Positions 17,174-25,922 of a stretch of DNA of 50,172 bases are shown in pieces; position 1 is the first letter of the stretch; each line of letters starts with the position of its first letter. Origin of the DNA: a bacterium (GTDB taxonomy: Bacteria; Sysuimicrobiota; Sysuimicrobiia; Sysuimicrobiales; Segetimicrobiaceae); assembly GCA_035307765.1 (NCBI GenBank), contig DATGHU010000050.1, positions 1 to 50,172 on the forward strand, read 5' to 3'. The translations under genes and the position numbers were made by a program. A model generated the notes under the pieces. It had not been told where the DNA came from. It did not search any database and saw only the letters and a program-made list of their open reading frames with translations.

Positions 17174-17623
17174 ATGAGGCGTTCGGCCACATCGACGAGT
17201 TCCACCCGGGGCATGTCGATCATCCAGTTCGTCGTCATGCTCGCGTTGATGGCGGCCGTCCTCACGGGCGGGGTGATGGGCATCAGCAAAGCGCTGGCCC
17301 ACGAGCACCTCGACGGGTGGACCCGCACCATGACCTTCGACATCGCGGCGGGGCGGCAGGCGGCGCAAACGGAGCGGGCGACGGTGACGGTGACCCTGGG
17401 GACATCGTCGTACCTTATCGCCGTAACCGGTGGGAGCACCCTCAAGTACGGGGCCATGCCGACAGACATCGCGGTTACCACGACGTGTCCGGCGAGCATC
17501 TGTTCGTTCGACCGCCGTGGGGTGCCGATCGCGCCGGGGACCATCACCCTGACAAGCACCTCGCTCGGGCTCACCCACACGGTGACGATCCAGGCGGGCA
17601 CGGGGAGGGTTTCCTACCAATGA
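17174..17623 (+). CDS. Type IV pilin-like / GspH-FimT-like pseudopilin with Gln at +5
   Basis: A 149-residue minor pilin candidate. After a short basic leader the sequence reads STRGMSIIQFVVMLALMAAVLTGG, i.e. a prepilin peptidase site after G13 followed by a hydrophobic helix. The residue at mature position 5 is Gln, where most pilins have Glu. The globular part is beta-rich with one cysteine pair (CPASIC). It is first of four overlapping plus-strand pilin-like genes. The ATG at 17174 lacks a strong ribosome site. Upstream, TTGACC (17051-17056) and TATTCA (17072-17077) are 15 bases apart, a weak promoter candidate. Confidence 0.75.
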   Translation: MRRSATSTSSTRGMSIIQFVVMLALMAAVLTGGVMGISKALAHEHLDGWTRTMTFDIAAGRQAAQTERATVTVTLGTSSYLIAVTGGSTLKYGAMPTDIAVTTTCPASICSFDRRGVPIAPGTITLTSTSLGLTHTVTIQAGTGRVSYQ

Positions 17624-18048
17624 GGCGACCGCGGGGCGGCGAGGGCGGGTTCACGATCGTCGAAGCCGTGGTCGCCACCGCGCTCCTGGGCGTCATCGCG
17701 ATGACCGTCCTCGGCGGACTGCTCTTCGGGATGACCCAGGCCCACAGCGGCCTCAACCGGGCGGCGGCCGCCGCCTGGGCGCAGACCGAACTTGACTACC
17801 TCCGCCTGCAAGGATACGGGGGGCTGGGGGCGAATCCGCCGACCTGGACGCTCACTCCGACAAGCGTGCCCAAGACCTTTGCCAACATTGCGGAGCCATC
17901 CATCCCGGCGGGGTTTGACCACGCGGTGATCACGATCCAAACGCTGCCCGGGCTCCCCGTCAAACAAGTCACGGTCACCCTTTACCAGACCCCTTCATCC
18001 GTGTACGCGACCCTGGCGATGTATGTCTCCAACTACACGCACCCTTAG
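17620..18048 (+). CDS. Type IV pilin-like protein (PilV/GspI-like)
   Basis: A 142-residue protein with a clear class III signal, GGEGGFTIVEAVVATALLGVIAMTVL: cleavage after G10, Glu at mature position 5 (E15), then the N-terminal assembly helix. The region AAAAAWAQTELDYLRLQGYG after the helix resembles PilV/GspI minor pilins. The ATG at 17620 overlaps the previous stop by four bases. It probably helps prime pilus or pseudopilus assembly with its neighbours; the prepilin peptidase is encoded at 36885-37658. Confidence 0.82.
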   Translation: MRRPRGGEGGFTIVEAVVATALLGVIAMTVLGGLLFGMTQAHSGLNRAAAAAWAQTELDYLRLQGYGGLGANPPTWTLTPTSVPKTFANIAEPSIPAGFDHAVITIQTLPGLPVKQVTVTLYQTPSSVYATLAMYVSNYTHP

Positions 18049-18802
18049 CGGGCCGTCCCCCCGTCGCCCGTCGGGCACGATCGGCGGGGCGGCCGCTCGG
18101 GGGCAACGGGACGAGGCGGGCCTCACTCTGCTCGAGATGTTGGTCGGGATTATGATCATGGCGATCGTGGGCGGGGCGATCTCGATCCTGGTGGGCGGGG
18201 CCGTGCAGAGCAAGATGATCTCTTCGGTCAGATCGGCCGACACCGAAACGGCCCGAGGGACCCTGGAGTGGATTACGGAGCGGGTCCGCAACGCCGGCTT
18301 CAACCTCCTCCCAGGGGGGCAGACGCAACTGCGGTGCAAGGACCGGGTCGTGGCGCAGGACGCAAGCCTCCTGCCCACGACGACCAGTGTCTTTGTCAGT
18401 GGAGAGATTCTCAACACGGATACGGTCGCCGGGAATGAAGACCTCACGATCGGGTACTACCTGGGGGTCGACCCCGTCACCGCCGCGCCCGTCGTCATGG
18501 AGTACAATCAGCCCTGTTCTACGGGCGCCACGTCGATCGCCACATATTCCAAGCCCCTTTCCAATCCCAGCCTCACCGTCACCAGCCTCTCCTTCCAGTA
18601 TTACGACGCCAGCGGCAACACGGTGGCCGGCCTCACCACCCCCGCCACGATCCGCCAGATCCAGATCATCGGCATCTCGATCACGGTGCAGGGAGCGGAA
18701 GGCCGATCGGGAGTGCAGGCGCAAACCCTCACCCGGTATGTGCTGCTGCGGAATCCCGAGCCCAATACCAACAACTGGGTGGACCAAAATGAAAAGTTCT
18801 AG
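18023..18802 (+). CDS. Type IV pilin-like protein (PilW/GspJ-like)
   Basis: A 259-residue protein with a long 33-residue leader and then AGLTLLEMLVGIMIMAIVGGAI, which has the cleavage glycine G33 and Glu at mature position 5 (E38). The region TARGTLEWITERVRNAGFNLLP is typical of PilW-like minor pilins. It overlaps the preceding gene by 26 bases and the next by 14, so the operon is tightly packed. An internal start giving a shorter leader cannot be excluded. PilW/GspJ assignment rests on order and size, not on a search. Confidence 0.82.
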   Translation: MSPTTRTLSGPSPRRPSGTIGGAAARGQRDEAGLTLLEMLVGIMIMAIVGGAISILVGGAVQSKMISSVRSADTETARGTLEWITERVRNAGFNLLPGGQTQLRCKDRVVAQDASLLPTTTSVFVSGEILNTDTVAGNEDLTIGYYLGVDPVTAAPVVMEYNQPCSTGATSIATYSKPLSNPSLTVTSLSFQYYDASGNTVAGLTTPATIRQIQIIGISITVQGAEGRSGVQAQTLTRYVLLRNPEPNTNNWVDQNEKF

Positions 18803-20108
18803 CGGCGGGCGGCCGAGGCCCGTCACCTCGCTGATCGCCAGCGAGCGCGGGGCCCTCCTGATGTTCGTCCTGCTCGTGATGCTGCTGATCGCGGCGATCA
18901 CCCTCACCGTCATGCAGTTCATCGCCGCGGACCAAGCGGCGGGCATCCGCGAGCTGCAGGCCGTGGAGGTCTTTAACGTCGCGGAAGCGGGTGTCCACTA
19001 CGCGATCGGACAGCTGCAGCAGTCGGGGGCCAGCGCGGACAAGGCGTGGACGCAAACGATCACGGCGGGATCCACCACCCTGGGCACCGCTCAGATCACG
19101 GTCAACTGCATCGACACCGGCGCGGTCCCCCCGTGCAGCGGGACCTGGGCGGCGTACCGCCGGATCATCTCCATCGGCACGCTCCCGATCGCCGGGCCGA
19201 CCCGGACGATCGTCGCGGTCGTCCAGGGCAGCGGCTCGGCCGGGAATCCCTATGCCGTCTGCGGCTACCAGACGATCATGCTCGCCACCCAGGTGGACCT
19301 CTTCGGGGACTTGGGCAGCAACGGCGCGATCTCGCTCTTGGGCAACGCGGCGGTCAACGGGGACCCCAACACCCCCCAGAAGTACACCGGGGTCGCGCGC
19401 GCGAACGGATCCATCAGCTGTTCGGCGGGCTGCGGGAACATCCAGGGAGGCGCATTCCCCAACACTTCGGGGACCCTCTGTCCGGCGGTGGCCACCGGGC
19501 CCTTCGCCTTCAGCGGCAGCAACCTCACGGTGGGGTCCACGGGCTTTACCATAAATGCCCTCAACGGCCTGACGTGGTTCGATGTGCAGGTCAGCGCGGC
19601 CACGTGCGCGGGGGCCCAACCCTACAACGACCTGAAGATCCAAACCGGTGCCGCCGGGACGACGACCGTCGTGCAGATGCGGACGCTCACCATGGGAAAT
19701 TGCACGCGGCTCATTGTCGTCGGCGCGGGAAACGCCGACCTCAGAATCGGCCTGTCGTCCGGAGCGGGGTTGGTAGTGGGATCATCCGATCACTTCGGCG
19801 TCGGCCCGTCGGATACGCAAGGCTCGCCCGCGCCGGTAGCGGCCGGCCAGCTCACGGTCGAGGTCAATTCCAATTCGTCGTGCGCCACCACGTGCGCGGC
19901 GAGCCTCGGGGCCAGCGGCGTGATCTCGGGCGTGTTCCTGGTCCCGGCCGGGGAGATCGACGTCGCGGACTCCCAAGTCAGCGGCGCCCTGGTCGCGAAC
20001 GTGGACACGTTCGAGAAGGGGGCCACCTTCACGTATGACGCGAGCGCCGGCATCGGCGCCGCCACCTACAGCAACTTCAACAACCTGCGGTCCTGGAAGG
20101 ACCAGTAG
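18789..20108 (+). CDS. PilX/GspK-like pilin with large cysteine-rich beta domain
   Basis: A 439-residue protein. The N-terminus SERGALLMFVLLVMLLIAAITL fits a prepilin site after G21 but lacks Glu at +5, as in PilX/GspK-type tip proteins; EVFNVAEAGVHYAIGQL is the PilX-like helix that follows. The remaining 350 residues are Gly/Ser/Thr/Asn-rich and repetitive beta strand in character, with many cysteines (CSAGCGNIQ, SSCATTCAASL), suggesting an extended, disulfide-stabilised exported domain. The ATG at 18789 overlaps the previous stop by 14 bases. It ends five bases before the convergent ftsK end. Confidence 0.78.
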   Translation: MKSSSGGRPRPVTSLIASERGALLMFVLLVMLLIAAITLTVMQFIAADQAAGIRELQAVEVFNVAEAGVHYAIGQLQQSGASADKAWTQTITAGSTTLGTAQITVNCIDTGAVPPCSGTWAAYRRIISIGTLPIAGPTRTIVAVVQGSGSAGNPYAVCGYQTIMLATQVDLFGDLGSNGAISLLGNAAVNGDPNTPQKYTGVARANGSISCSAGCGNIQGGAFPNTSGTLCPAVATGPFAFSGSNLTVGSTGFTINALNGLTWFDVQVSAATCAGAQPYNDLKIQTGAAGTTTVVQMRTLTMGNCTRLIVVGAGNADLRIGLSSGAGLVVGSSDHFGVGPSDTQGSPAPVAAGQLTVEVNSNSSCATTCAASLGASGVISGVFLVPAGEIDVADSQVSGALVANVDTFEKGATFTYDASAGIGAATYSNFNNLRSWKDQ

Positions 20109-20113
20109 CGACC

Positions 20114-22534
20114 TCAGGCCTCCGCCGGCGTGGACTCGGCGGGCTTCGCCGCTACGGGGGAGGCGGGCTTGACGCCGAGGGGCTTCCCGCCTTTGAGCAC
20201 CCGTTCCAAGTCGTCGATCCCCATCAAGACCTCGCGGGGGCTGCTGCCCTGCGAGGGGCCGACGATCCCTTTCTCTTCCAGCTGATCGACCACCCGAGCG
20301 GCGCGCACGTAGCCGATGCGCATCTTCCGCTGCAGCAGCGACACCGATCCATAGCCGGCGCGGACCACCAGCCGGGCCGCATCGGCGAGCAGGCTGTCCT
20401 CGTTCTCGTCCTCTTCGGGCGGGGCGCCCTCCCCGGCCTGCACCAACTCCTCGACGTACTCGGGCTGCCCCTGCGCGCGCCAGAACTCCACCAGCCGCTC
20501 GCTCTCCGCGTCGCTGATGTACGATCCCTGCACCCTCGTGGGCCGGGTGGCGCCGATCGGCGCGAAGAGCATGTCGCCTCGACCGAGAAGCTTCTCGGCG
20601 CCGGGGTGGTCGAGGATCGTGCGGCTGTCGACCTGGGACATCACGGCAAACGCGATCCGGGAGGGAATGTTCGCCTTGATCAACCCGGTGATCACGTCGA
20701 CCGAGGGCCGCTGCGTGGCGACCACGAGGTGGATCCCCACCGCGCGGGTCATCTGCGCCAGCCGACAGATGATCTCCTCAAAGTCCTTCGGCGCCACCAT
20801 CATCAGATCGGCGAGCTCATCGATGACGATTAAGATGTACGCCAGCGGGCGGTCCGGGTGCTCGCCGTTGAAGGCCTGGATGTTGCGCACCCCTTCGGAG
20901 GCAAACAGCGCATAGCGGCTCTCCATCTCCTGGATCGCCCAGCGCAGCTTCGCGGACGCCTCGCGGGGACCGATGACGACGGGGCTGAGGAGATGAGGGA
21001 TGCCGTTGTAATTCGTCAGTTCGACCCGCTTCGGGTCGATCATCAAAAACCGCACCTGCTCCGGGGTGGCGCGGAACAGGATCGTCGCGATCATCGCGTT
21101 GAGCGCCACGCTCTTCCCGGCCCCCGTGGCCCCCGCGATCAGCAGGTGCGGCATCGCCACGAGATCGGCCACCACCGGCGTGCCGGCGATCCCCTTGCCC
21201 ACGGCGACGGTCAGCGGCGACGCCGAGCGGGCGAGCTCCTGGCTCGTCAGGATCTCGCGAAGATGCACGAGCCCGGGGCGCTCGTTCGGGAGTTCGACCC
21301 CGATCGCCGACTTGCCCGGGATGGGCGCCTCGAGCCGCACGCTGCTCGCGGCGAGCGCCAGGGCGATATCGTTCTGCAGCGTGGTGATCTTCTGGACCTT
21401 CACCCCGGGCGCGGGCTGCAGTTCGTACCGGGTCACCACCGGCCCGGTCTCCCATCGGATCACCCGGGCCTCCACCCCGAAACTCGCCAGGGTGCGCTCG
21501 AGGTGGCGTGCTACCTCTTCGGGCTCCACCTTCCCCGCCCGCGCCTTCCCGGCCGCGTAGGGCTCGAGCAGCGACAGCGGCGGGAGGGTGTAGCCCTGCT
21601 GCGGCGGGGCGGGAAAGGGCAGCAGCTCCTGCTCCACGACGGGCTTTCTGCGCCGCTTTCCGCTCCGCTCGCGGCCTTCCCCGGACGCGGCCGCAAACTC
21701 CGCGGGGTCGGGCGGCGCCTCCATGCTGTCGGAAGCTTCGTCCGGCTCGGCGGGAGCTTCCACCACTGCCTCGGCGGACCGATCGGCCGCGGGAGCTTCC
21801 GGGACGTTCGTCGCACTCCGCTCAGGATCGTCGGGAGCCCCCCACACCGGCCCCCCTACCGGGATCATCCGGGACCTGGGGTGCGTCCGGATCAGTGTCT
21901 TGGCGAGATCGGTCACCACCGCCTGTGTCATGCGGACAAGCCGGCCGGGCAAGGGACGGGCGGTGCGGTAGAGGGCCGCCGCCGCGAACGCGGCCACCCG
22001 TCTCGCCGACATCTCAAGCGCGCGCGCCGCCGCGCCCGCCATCTCGCCGGTCGCGCGGAGCAGGTCGGTGAGCGATCGCCCGGTGAAGAGCAGCGCCGCG
22101 CCCACCCCCCCCAGCGCGGTCACCGTCCACAGACCGGGGTCGCCGACGGCCCGGCGCAGCAGCACCTCGAGCCGGGCTCCCACGTACCCACCGCCGCGGC
22201 GGGCGGCGGCGGCGGCGAACTCTCGCCCTCCGGGATACCGAAAGTGCAGCGCGACCAGCGCCACCAGGTAGCCGAGGAGGACGCCGTAGAGGCGGGCGCT
22301 GAGGTGAAAGGATTCCCGGACGAAGAGGGTCAGCCCAATCACGAGGCACAACACGGGCACGATGGGAAGGCCCACCCCAAACATCACGCCCAACCGCGCC
22401 GCCACAAAACGGGGCGCGTGGGCCGTCTGTGTGGGCATGAGGCTGATGCCGATCAGCAAGGCGAGGGCGATCAGAAAGGCACCTGCGATTTTGGCGGGCA
22501 TCGACCCGCCGCGGGACCGTCTGCGTCTGGCCAC
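20114..22534 (-). CDS. ftsK: FtsK/SpoIIIE DNA translocase
   Basis: An 806-residue translocase with N-terminal membrane segments (GAFLIALALLIGISL, VGLPIVPVLCLVIGLTLF, LLGYLVALVAL, ALGGVGAALLF), a linker, and the motor with Walker A IAGATGAGKSVALNA, Walker B YILIVIDELADLM and the QRPSVDVITGLIKANIPSRI region. The C-terminal gamma winged helix (VRAGYGSVSLLQRKMRIGYVRAARVVDQLE) reads KOPS/SRS-type polarity sequences. It pumps chromosomes across the division septum. Start GTG at 22532-22534 has a GAGGAGG site. It follows RNase J as in Bacillus. Confidence 0.97.
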   Translation of the reverse strand: MARRRRSRGGSMPAKIAGAFLIALALLIGISLMPTQTAHAPRFVAARLGVMFGVGLPIVPVLCLVIGLTLFVRESFHLSARLYGVLLGYLVALVALHFRYPGGREFAAAAARRGGGYVGARLEVLLRRAVGDPGLWTVTALGGVGAALLFTGRSLTDLLRATGEMAGAAARALEMSARRVAAFAAAALYRTARPLPGRLVRMTQAVVTDLAKTLIRTHPRSRMIPVGGPVWGAPDDPERSATNVPEAPAADRSAEAVVEAPAEPDEASDSMEAPPDPAEFAAASGEGRERSGKRRRKPVVEQELLPFPAPPQQGYTLPPLSLLEPYAAGKARAGKVEPEEVARHLERTLASFGVEARVIRWETGPVVTRYELQPAPGVKVQKITTLQNDIALALAASSVRLEAPIPGKSAIGVELPNERPGLVHLREILTSQELARSASPLTVAVGKGIAGTPVVADLVAMPHLLIAGATGAGKSVALNAMIATILFRATPEQVRFLMIDPKRVELTNYNGIPHLLSPVVIGPREASAKLRWAIQEMESRYALFASEGVRNIQAFNGEHPDRPLAYILIVIDELADLMMVAPKDFEEIICRLAQMTRAVGIHLVVATQRPSVDVITGLIKANIPSRIAFAVMSQVDSRTILDHPGAEKLLGRGDMLFAPIGATRPTRVQGSYISDAESERLVEFWRAQGQPEYVEELVQAGEGAPPEEDENEDSLLADAARLVVRAGYGSVSLLQRKMRIGYVRAARVVDQLEEKGIVGPSQGSSPREVLMGIDDLERVLKGGKPLGVKPASPVAAKPAESTPAEA

Positions 22535-22588
22535 GTGCGGCCTCCTCTGCTGCGATGAGTGCTGCGTCCGTTGCCGGAACGTCGGGTG

Positions 22589-24364
22589 CTACACTTCCAC
22601 CAGCAATGGTAAGATCATCGGCTGCCTGTGGGTCTTTTCGAATACATAGCGGCTGAGCGTATCCCTAATGGCCGAGCGAACGCCTCCCCACTCCGTGATC
22701 CCGCGATCGTGACAGCGGGTCACGGTTTCCCGCACGCGCTGCTTGCATTCCTCGATCAGGCCCCCAGACTCGCGCACGTGCACGAACCCACGCGACACGA
22801 TATCCGGTTCCGCCAGCAGTTCCCCGCTCTGGCGGTCGAGCGCCACGAGCGCGATCACCACGCCGTCTTGGGCGAGGTGCCGGCGGTCGCGCAAGACCAC
22901 CGTCCCCACCCCCACCCCGAGCCCGTCGACGAGGATATTCCCCGCCTCCACGGTCCCGACGCGGGCGATCCGGGTCGGTGTCACCTCGACCACTTGTCCA
23001 TTCTCCATGAGGAGGGTCCGTTCCTTTGGGATCCCCACCTCCTGGGCCAGGAGCTGATTCAGGACGAGGTGCCGGTACTCTCCGTGCACCGGGATGAAGA
23101 AGTTGGGGCGCAGCAGCGTCAGCATCAATTTCAGTTCCTCCTGACAGGCGTGCCCGGAGACGTGCACCTGCGGGCCGTAGATCACCTCCGCCCCCTGCCG
23201 GAAGAGCTGATTGATCGTGCGGCCGACCATCGCCTCGTTCCCCGGGATGGGACTCGCGGACAGCACCACCGTGTCGCCGGGAGCGATCGTCACCAGACGG
23301 TGCGTGCCGGCCGCCATCCGCGTCATGGCGGAGAGGGGTTCGCCCTGGCTCCCGGTGGTCAGGATCGCCACCTGCTTGACGGGGAGCCGGCCGATCTGCT
23401 CCAACGGCACGAGGGTCCCGCGCGGAATCGTGAGGACGCCCAGTTCCGAGGCGATGGCGACCGTGTCCACCATGCTCCGCCCGGCCAGGGCGACCTTGCG
23501 ATCGTGCAGTGCCGCCGTTCGGAACACCTGCGCCACCCGGTGGACGTTGCTGGCAAACGTCGTCACGAGAATCCGCCCGCCGGCGCGGGCGAAGATCGCG
23601 TCGAGGGCGCCCCCCACCACGCGTTCCGACGGGGCATACCCGGGCCGCTCGACGTTGGTCGAGTCCATCAGCAGCAGCCGCACCCCGGCCTCCCCGATCT
23701 CCGCCAGGCGGGAGAAATCGGTCGGCTCGCCGTCGATCGGGGTTTGATCGAACTTAAAGTCCCCCGTGCAGACGATCGTCCCCGCGGGGGTGCGGACGAC
23801 GATCGCACAGGCCTGGGGGATGCTGTGGTTGACGTGGACGAACTCAACGTCAAACGGCCCGATGCGCACCGGGCGGCGCGGCCGGACCGGGATCCCCTTC
23901 ATGCGGGGAGCCTCCTTGGACTCCTCCACCCGGCGGCGGGCGAGCCCCAGGGTAAGGGGGGTGCCGTACACCGGGGCGGGTGCAGCCTGGAGAAGGTATG
24001 GCAGTCCGCCGATGTGATCTTCGTGCCCGTGCGTGAGCACCACGCCGCGGACGGTCCCCTCGGCCGCCAGGAGCCGAAAATCCGGGATGACGAGGTCGAT
24101 CCCGGGGAGCTCCTCGTCGGGAAACATCAGCCCCGCATCGACGACGAGGAGGTCGCGACCGAGCCGGATCAGCGTGCTGTTCTTTCCGATCTCCCCCAGC
24201 CCCCCGAGCGGAATGACCTGCAGCCCGTCCCCCCGCCGGGCGGCGGGGGCGCGGCCGGACGCAGGAGCAGAGGGCAACGGTTCCTCAAGGGGTACGACCA
24301 CCGGGGGCCCGGCCTGGGGAGGCGGGGGCAGGCGTCGGGAGCGCCGGCGCCGGCGGGCGCTCAC
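22589..24364 (-). CDS. rnj: Ribonuclease J
   Basis: A 591-residue metallo-beta-lactamase/beta-CASP nuclease: LTHGHEDHIGG carries the zinc ligands, CTGDFKFDQTP and FIPVHGEYRHL complete the active site, and the C-terminal domain ends with the usual small fold. RNase J is a 5'-3' exonuclease and endonuclease for mRNA decay and rRNA maturation. The N-terminal ~45 residues are a basic, Pro-rich extension (SARRRRRSRRLPPPP) longer than usual. The start is GTG at 24362-24364, overlapping the UDG stop (GTGA). A later start near GLQVIPLGGLGEIG is possible but lacks evidence. Confidence 0.96.
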   Translation of the reverse strand: MSARRRRRSRRLPPPPQAGPPVVVPLEEPLPSAPASGRAPAARRGDGLQVIPLGGLGEIGKNSTLIRLGRDLLVVDAGLMFPDEELPGIDLVIPDFRLLAAEGTVRGVVLTHGHEDHIGGLPYLLQAAPAPVYGTPLTLGLARRRVEESKEAPRMKGIPVRPRRPVRIGPFDVEFVHVNHSIPQACAIVVRTPAGTIVCTGDFKFDQTPIDGEPTDFSRLAEIGEAGVRLLLMDSTNVERPGYAPSERVVGGALDAIFARAGGRILVTTFASNVHRVAQVFRTAALHDRKVALAGRSMVDTVAIASELGVLTIPRGTLVPLEQIGRLPVKQVAILTTGSQGEPLSAMTRMAAGTHRLVTIAPGDTVVLSASPIPGNEAMVGRTINQLFRQGAEVIYGPQVHVSGHACQEELKLMLTLLRPNFFIPVHGEYRHLVLNQLLAQEVGIPKERTLLMENGQVVEVTPTRIARVGTVEAGNILVDGLGVGVGTVVLRDRRHLAQDGVVIALVALDRQSGELLAEPDIVSRGFVHVRESGGLIEECKQRVRETVTRCHDRGITEWGGVRSAIRDTLSRYVFEKTHRQPMILPLLVEV

Positions 24365-24927
24365 GGCGGCGGCACCTCCGCGGACGGATGCAGCAGTGCG
24401 GCGAGTGCCTGGATGTCACGGAACAGCACCGGGCGCACGCTGGGATTATGAAGCGCGTAGGACGGGTGGTAGAGAGGCAGGATCGTCATCGCGCCCCGCC
24501 GCTGCGATCGGCCGTGGACCTCCTTGATCTGCGCGCCAGGGAGAAACGCCTCAAGCGCGTAGCGGCCCAGGGTGACGACGATGCGGGGGCGAAGCAGCGC
24601 CACCTGCGCCGTCAGCCAGGGTGCGCACGCCGCGATCTCCTGTGGGGTCGGCGGGCGGTCCCGCGGACGATCCCCCCCCGTCGTGGCGCGGTCCTTGACG
24701 ACGTTCGTCACGTACACGTCCTCGCGTCCGAGCCCCACGCTTGCCAGTAGGGCATCGAGCAATCCGCCCGCCCGACCCACGAACGGCCGGCCGGTGAGAT
24801 CCTCCTCCCTGCCCGGGCCTTCCCCCACGACGATCACGCCGCCGCGGGCGGAACCGTCGCCCGGGACGGCGTAGGTCCGCGTGCGCCACAGCGGGCAGCG
24901 CCGGCACCGCCGAATCCGACCGTGCAG
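24361..24927 (-). CDS. Uracil-DNA glycosylase, family 4 (Fe-S type); start codon unusual
   Basis: A roughly 188-residue family 4 UDG. Motifs are VVGEGPGREEDLTGRPFVGRAG and the catalytic-loop LPLYHPSYALHN. The nearest standard start, GTG at 24835-24837, would cut off RRCRRCPLWRTRTYAVPG, which carries the first two iron-sulfur cysteines, so the real start is upstream. In that frame there is no ATG, GTG or TTG; CTG at 24925-24927 and ATT at 24961-24963 are the candidates. I give CTG, with low certainty about the exact base. It removes uracil from DNA and lies between dapA and RNase J. Confidence 0.83.
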   Translation of the reverse strand: MHGRIRRCRRCPLWRTRTYAVPGDGSARGGVIVVGEGPGREEDLTGRPFVGRAGGLLDALLASVGLGREDVYVTNVVKDRATTGGDRPRDRPPTPQEIAACAPWLTAQVALLRPRIVVTLGRYALEAFLPGAQIKEVHGRSQRRGAMTILPLYHPSYALHNPSVRPVLFRDIQALAALLHPSAEVPPP

Positions 24928-24970
24928 GGCGGGAAGGCCGCGGGGCGATCGCGCGACGAAAATCCCTCGC

Positions 24971-25864
24971 TCAGGCCGCGACCGGGGCGAGCGCGAGATC
25001 CCTGAGGACGGCCCCGATGCGCTCGCGCTCCGCGGGGGTCGCCTCGATGAGCGGCAGACGCAGGCCGCCCACCTCGAAGCCCGCCATGGCCATCGCCGCC
25101 TTCACCGGGGTCGGGTTCGTCGTGATGAAGATGACCTTAAACAGGGGCCAGAGGCGCAGATGGATTCCCAACGCCCGCTTGACGTCCCCCGTCTGAAACG
25201 CCTGGATCATCGCCTTGATCTCCCGGCCCGCCAGGTGGGACGCCACGCTGACGACGCCGGTCCCGCCCACGGCCAGCAGCGGAAGGGTCAGGCTGTCGTC
25301 CCCGCTGTAGAGGTGAAACTCCGGGGGCGTCAGCTTGCGGATCTGCGACATCTGGTCGAGGTTGCCGCTCGCTTCCTTCACGGCGACGATGTTGGGCACG
25401 TCGGCGAGACGGGCGATCGTGGCCGGCTCGCAGTTCACCGAGGTCCGGCTCTGGATGTTGTAGAGCATGACCGAGAGCCGGGTGCTCTCCGCCACGGCCT
25501 TGAAGTGCTGGTACAGCCCTTCCTGGGAGGGCTTGTTGTAGTAGGGGTTCACGAGGAGCACGCCGTCGCAGCCGACCCGCTCCGCTTCGCGCGTCAGGTG
25601 GACGCTGTGCGCGGTGTTGTAGGTGCCCGTCCCGGCGATGACCTTTGCCCGCGTGCCGACGGCCTCACGGACCGTGGCGAACAACCGGATCTTCTCCTCA
25701 TCGGTGAGCGTCGGCGACTCACCCGTCGTCCCGCACACCACCAGTCCGTCGGAGCCGGTATCAACGAGTCGCTTGGCCAGCGCCGCCGCCCGATCGTAGT
25801 CCACGGCCAGCGCGCGGTCCATCGGCGTCACCATGGCGGTGAGTACCTGTCCAAAACTGGCCAT
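24971..25864 (-). CDS. dapA: 4-hydroxy-tetrahydrodipicolinate synthase
   Basis: A 297-residue class I aldolase of the lysine/diaminopimelate pathway, condensing pyruvate with aspartate semialdehyde. Motifs: GLVVCGTTGESPTLTDEEK, VNPYYNKPSQEGLYQHF (catalytic tyrosine), NIVAVKEASGNL (Schiff-base lysine) and GGTGVVSVASHLAG. The ATG at 25862-25864 has a GGGAGGGAG site. It follows asd and dapB in the same direction, giving a compact DAP cluster for peptidoglycan and lysine. Confidence 0.97.
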   Translation of the reverse strand: MASFGQVLTAMVTPMDRALAVDYDRAAALAKRLVDTGSDGLVVCGTTGESPTLTDEEKIRLFATVREAVGTRAKVIAGTGTYNTAHSVHLTREAERVGCDGVLLVNPYYNKPSQEGLYQHFKAVAESTRLSVMLYNIQSRTSVNCEPATIARLADVPNIVAVKEASGNLDQMSQIRKLTPPEFHLYSGDDSLTLPLLAVGGTGVVSVASHLAGREIKAMIQAFQTGDVKRALGIHLRLWPLFKVIFITTNPTPVKAAMAMAGFEVGGLRLPLIEATPAERERIGAVLRDLALAPVAA

Positions 25865-25922
25865 CGCTCTCCCTCCCTGAGTGGTCTCGGCAGGCCCGGG
25901 GTGCGGCCGTCCTCAAAAATGT

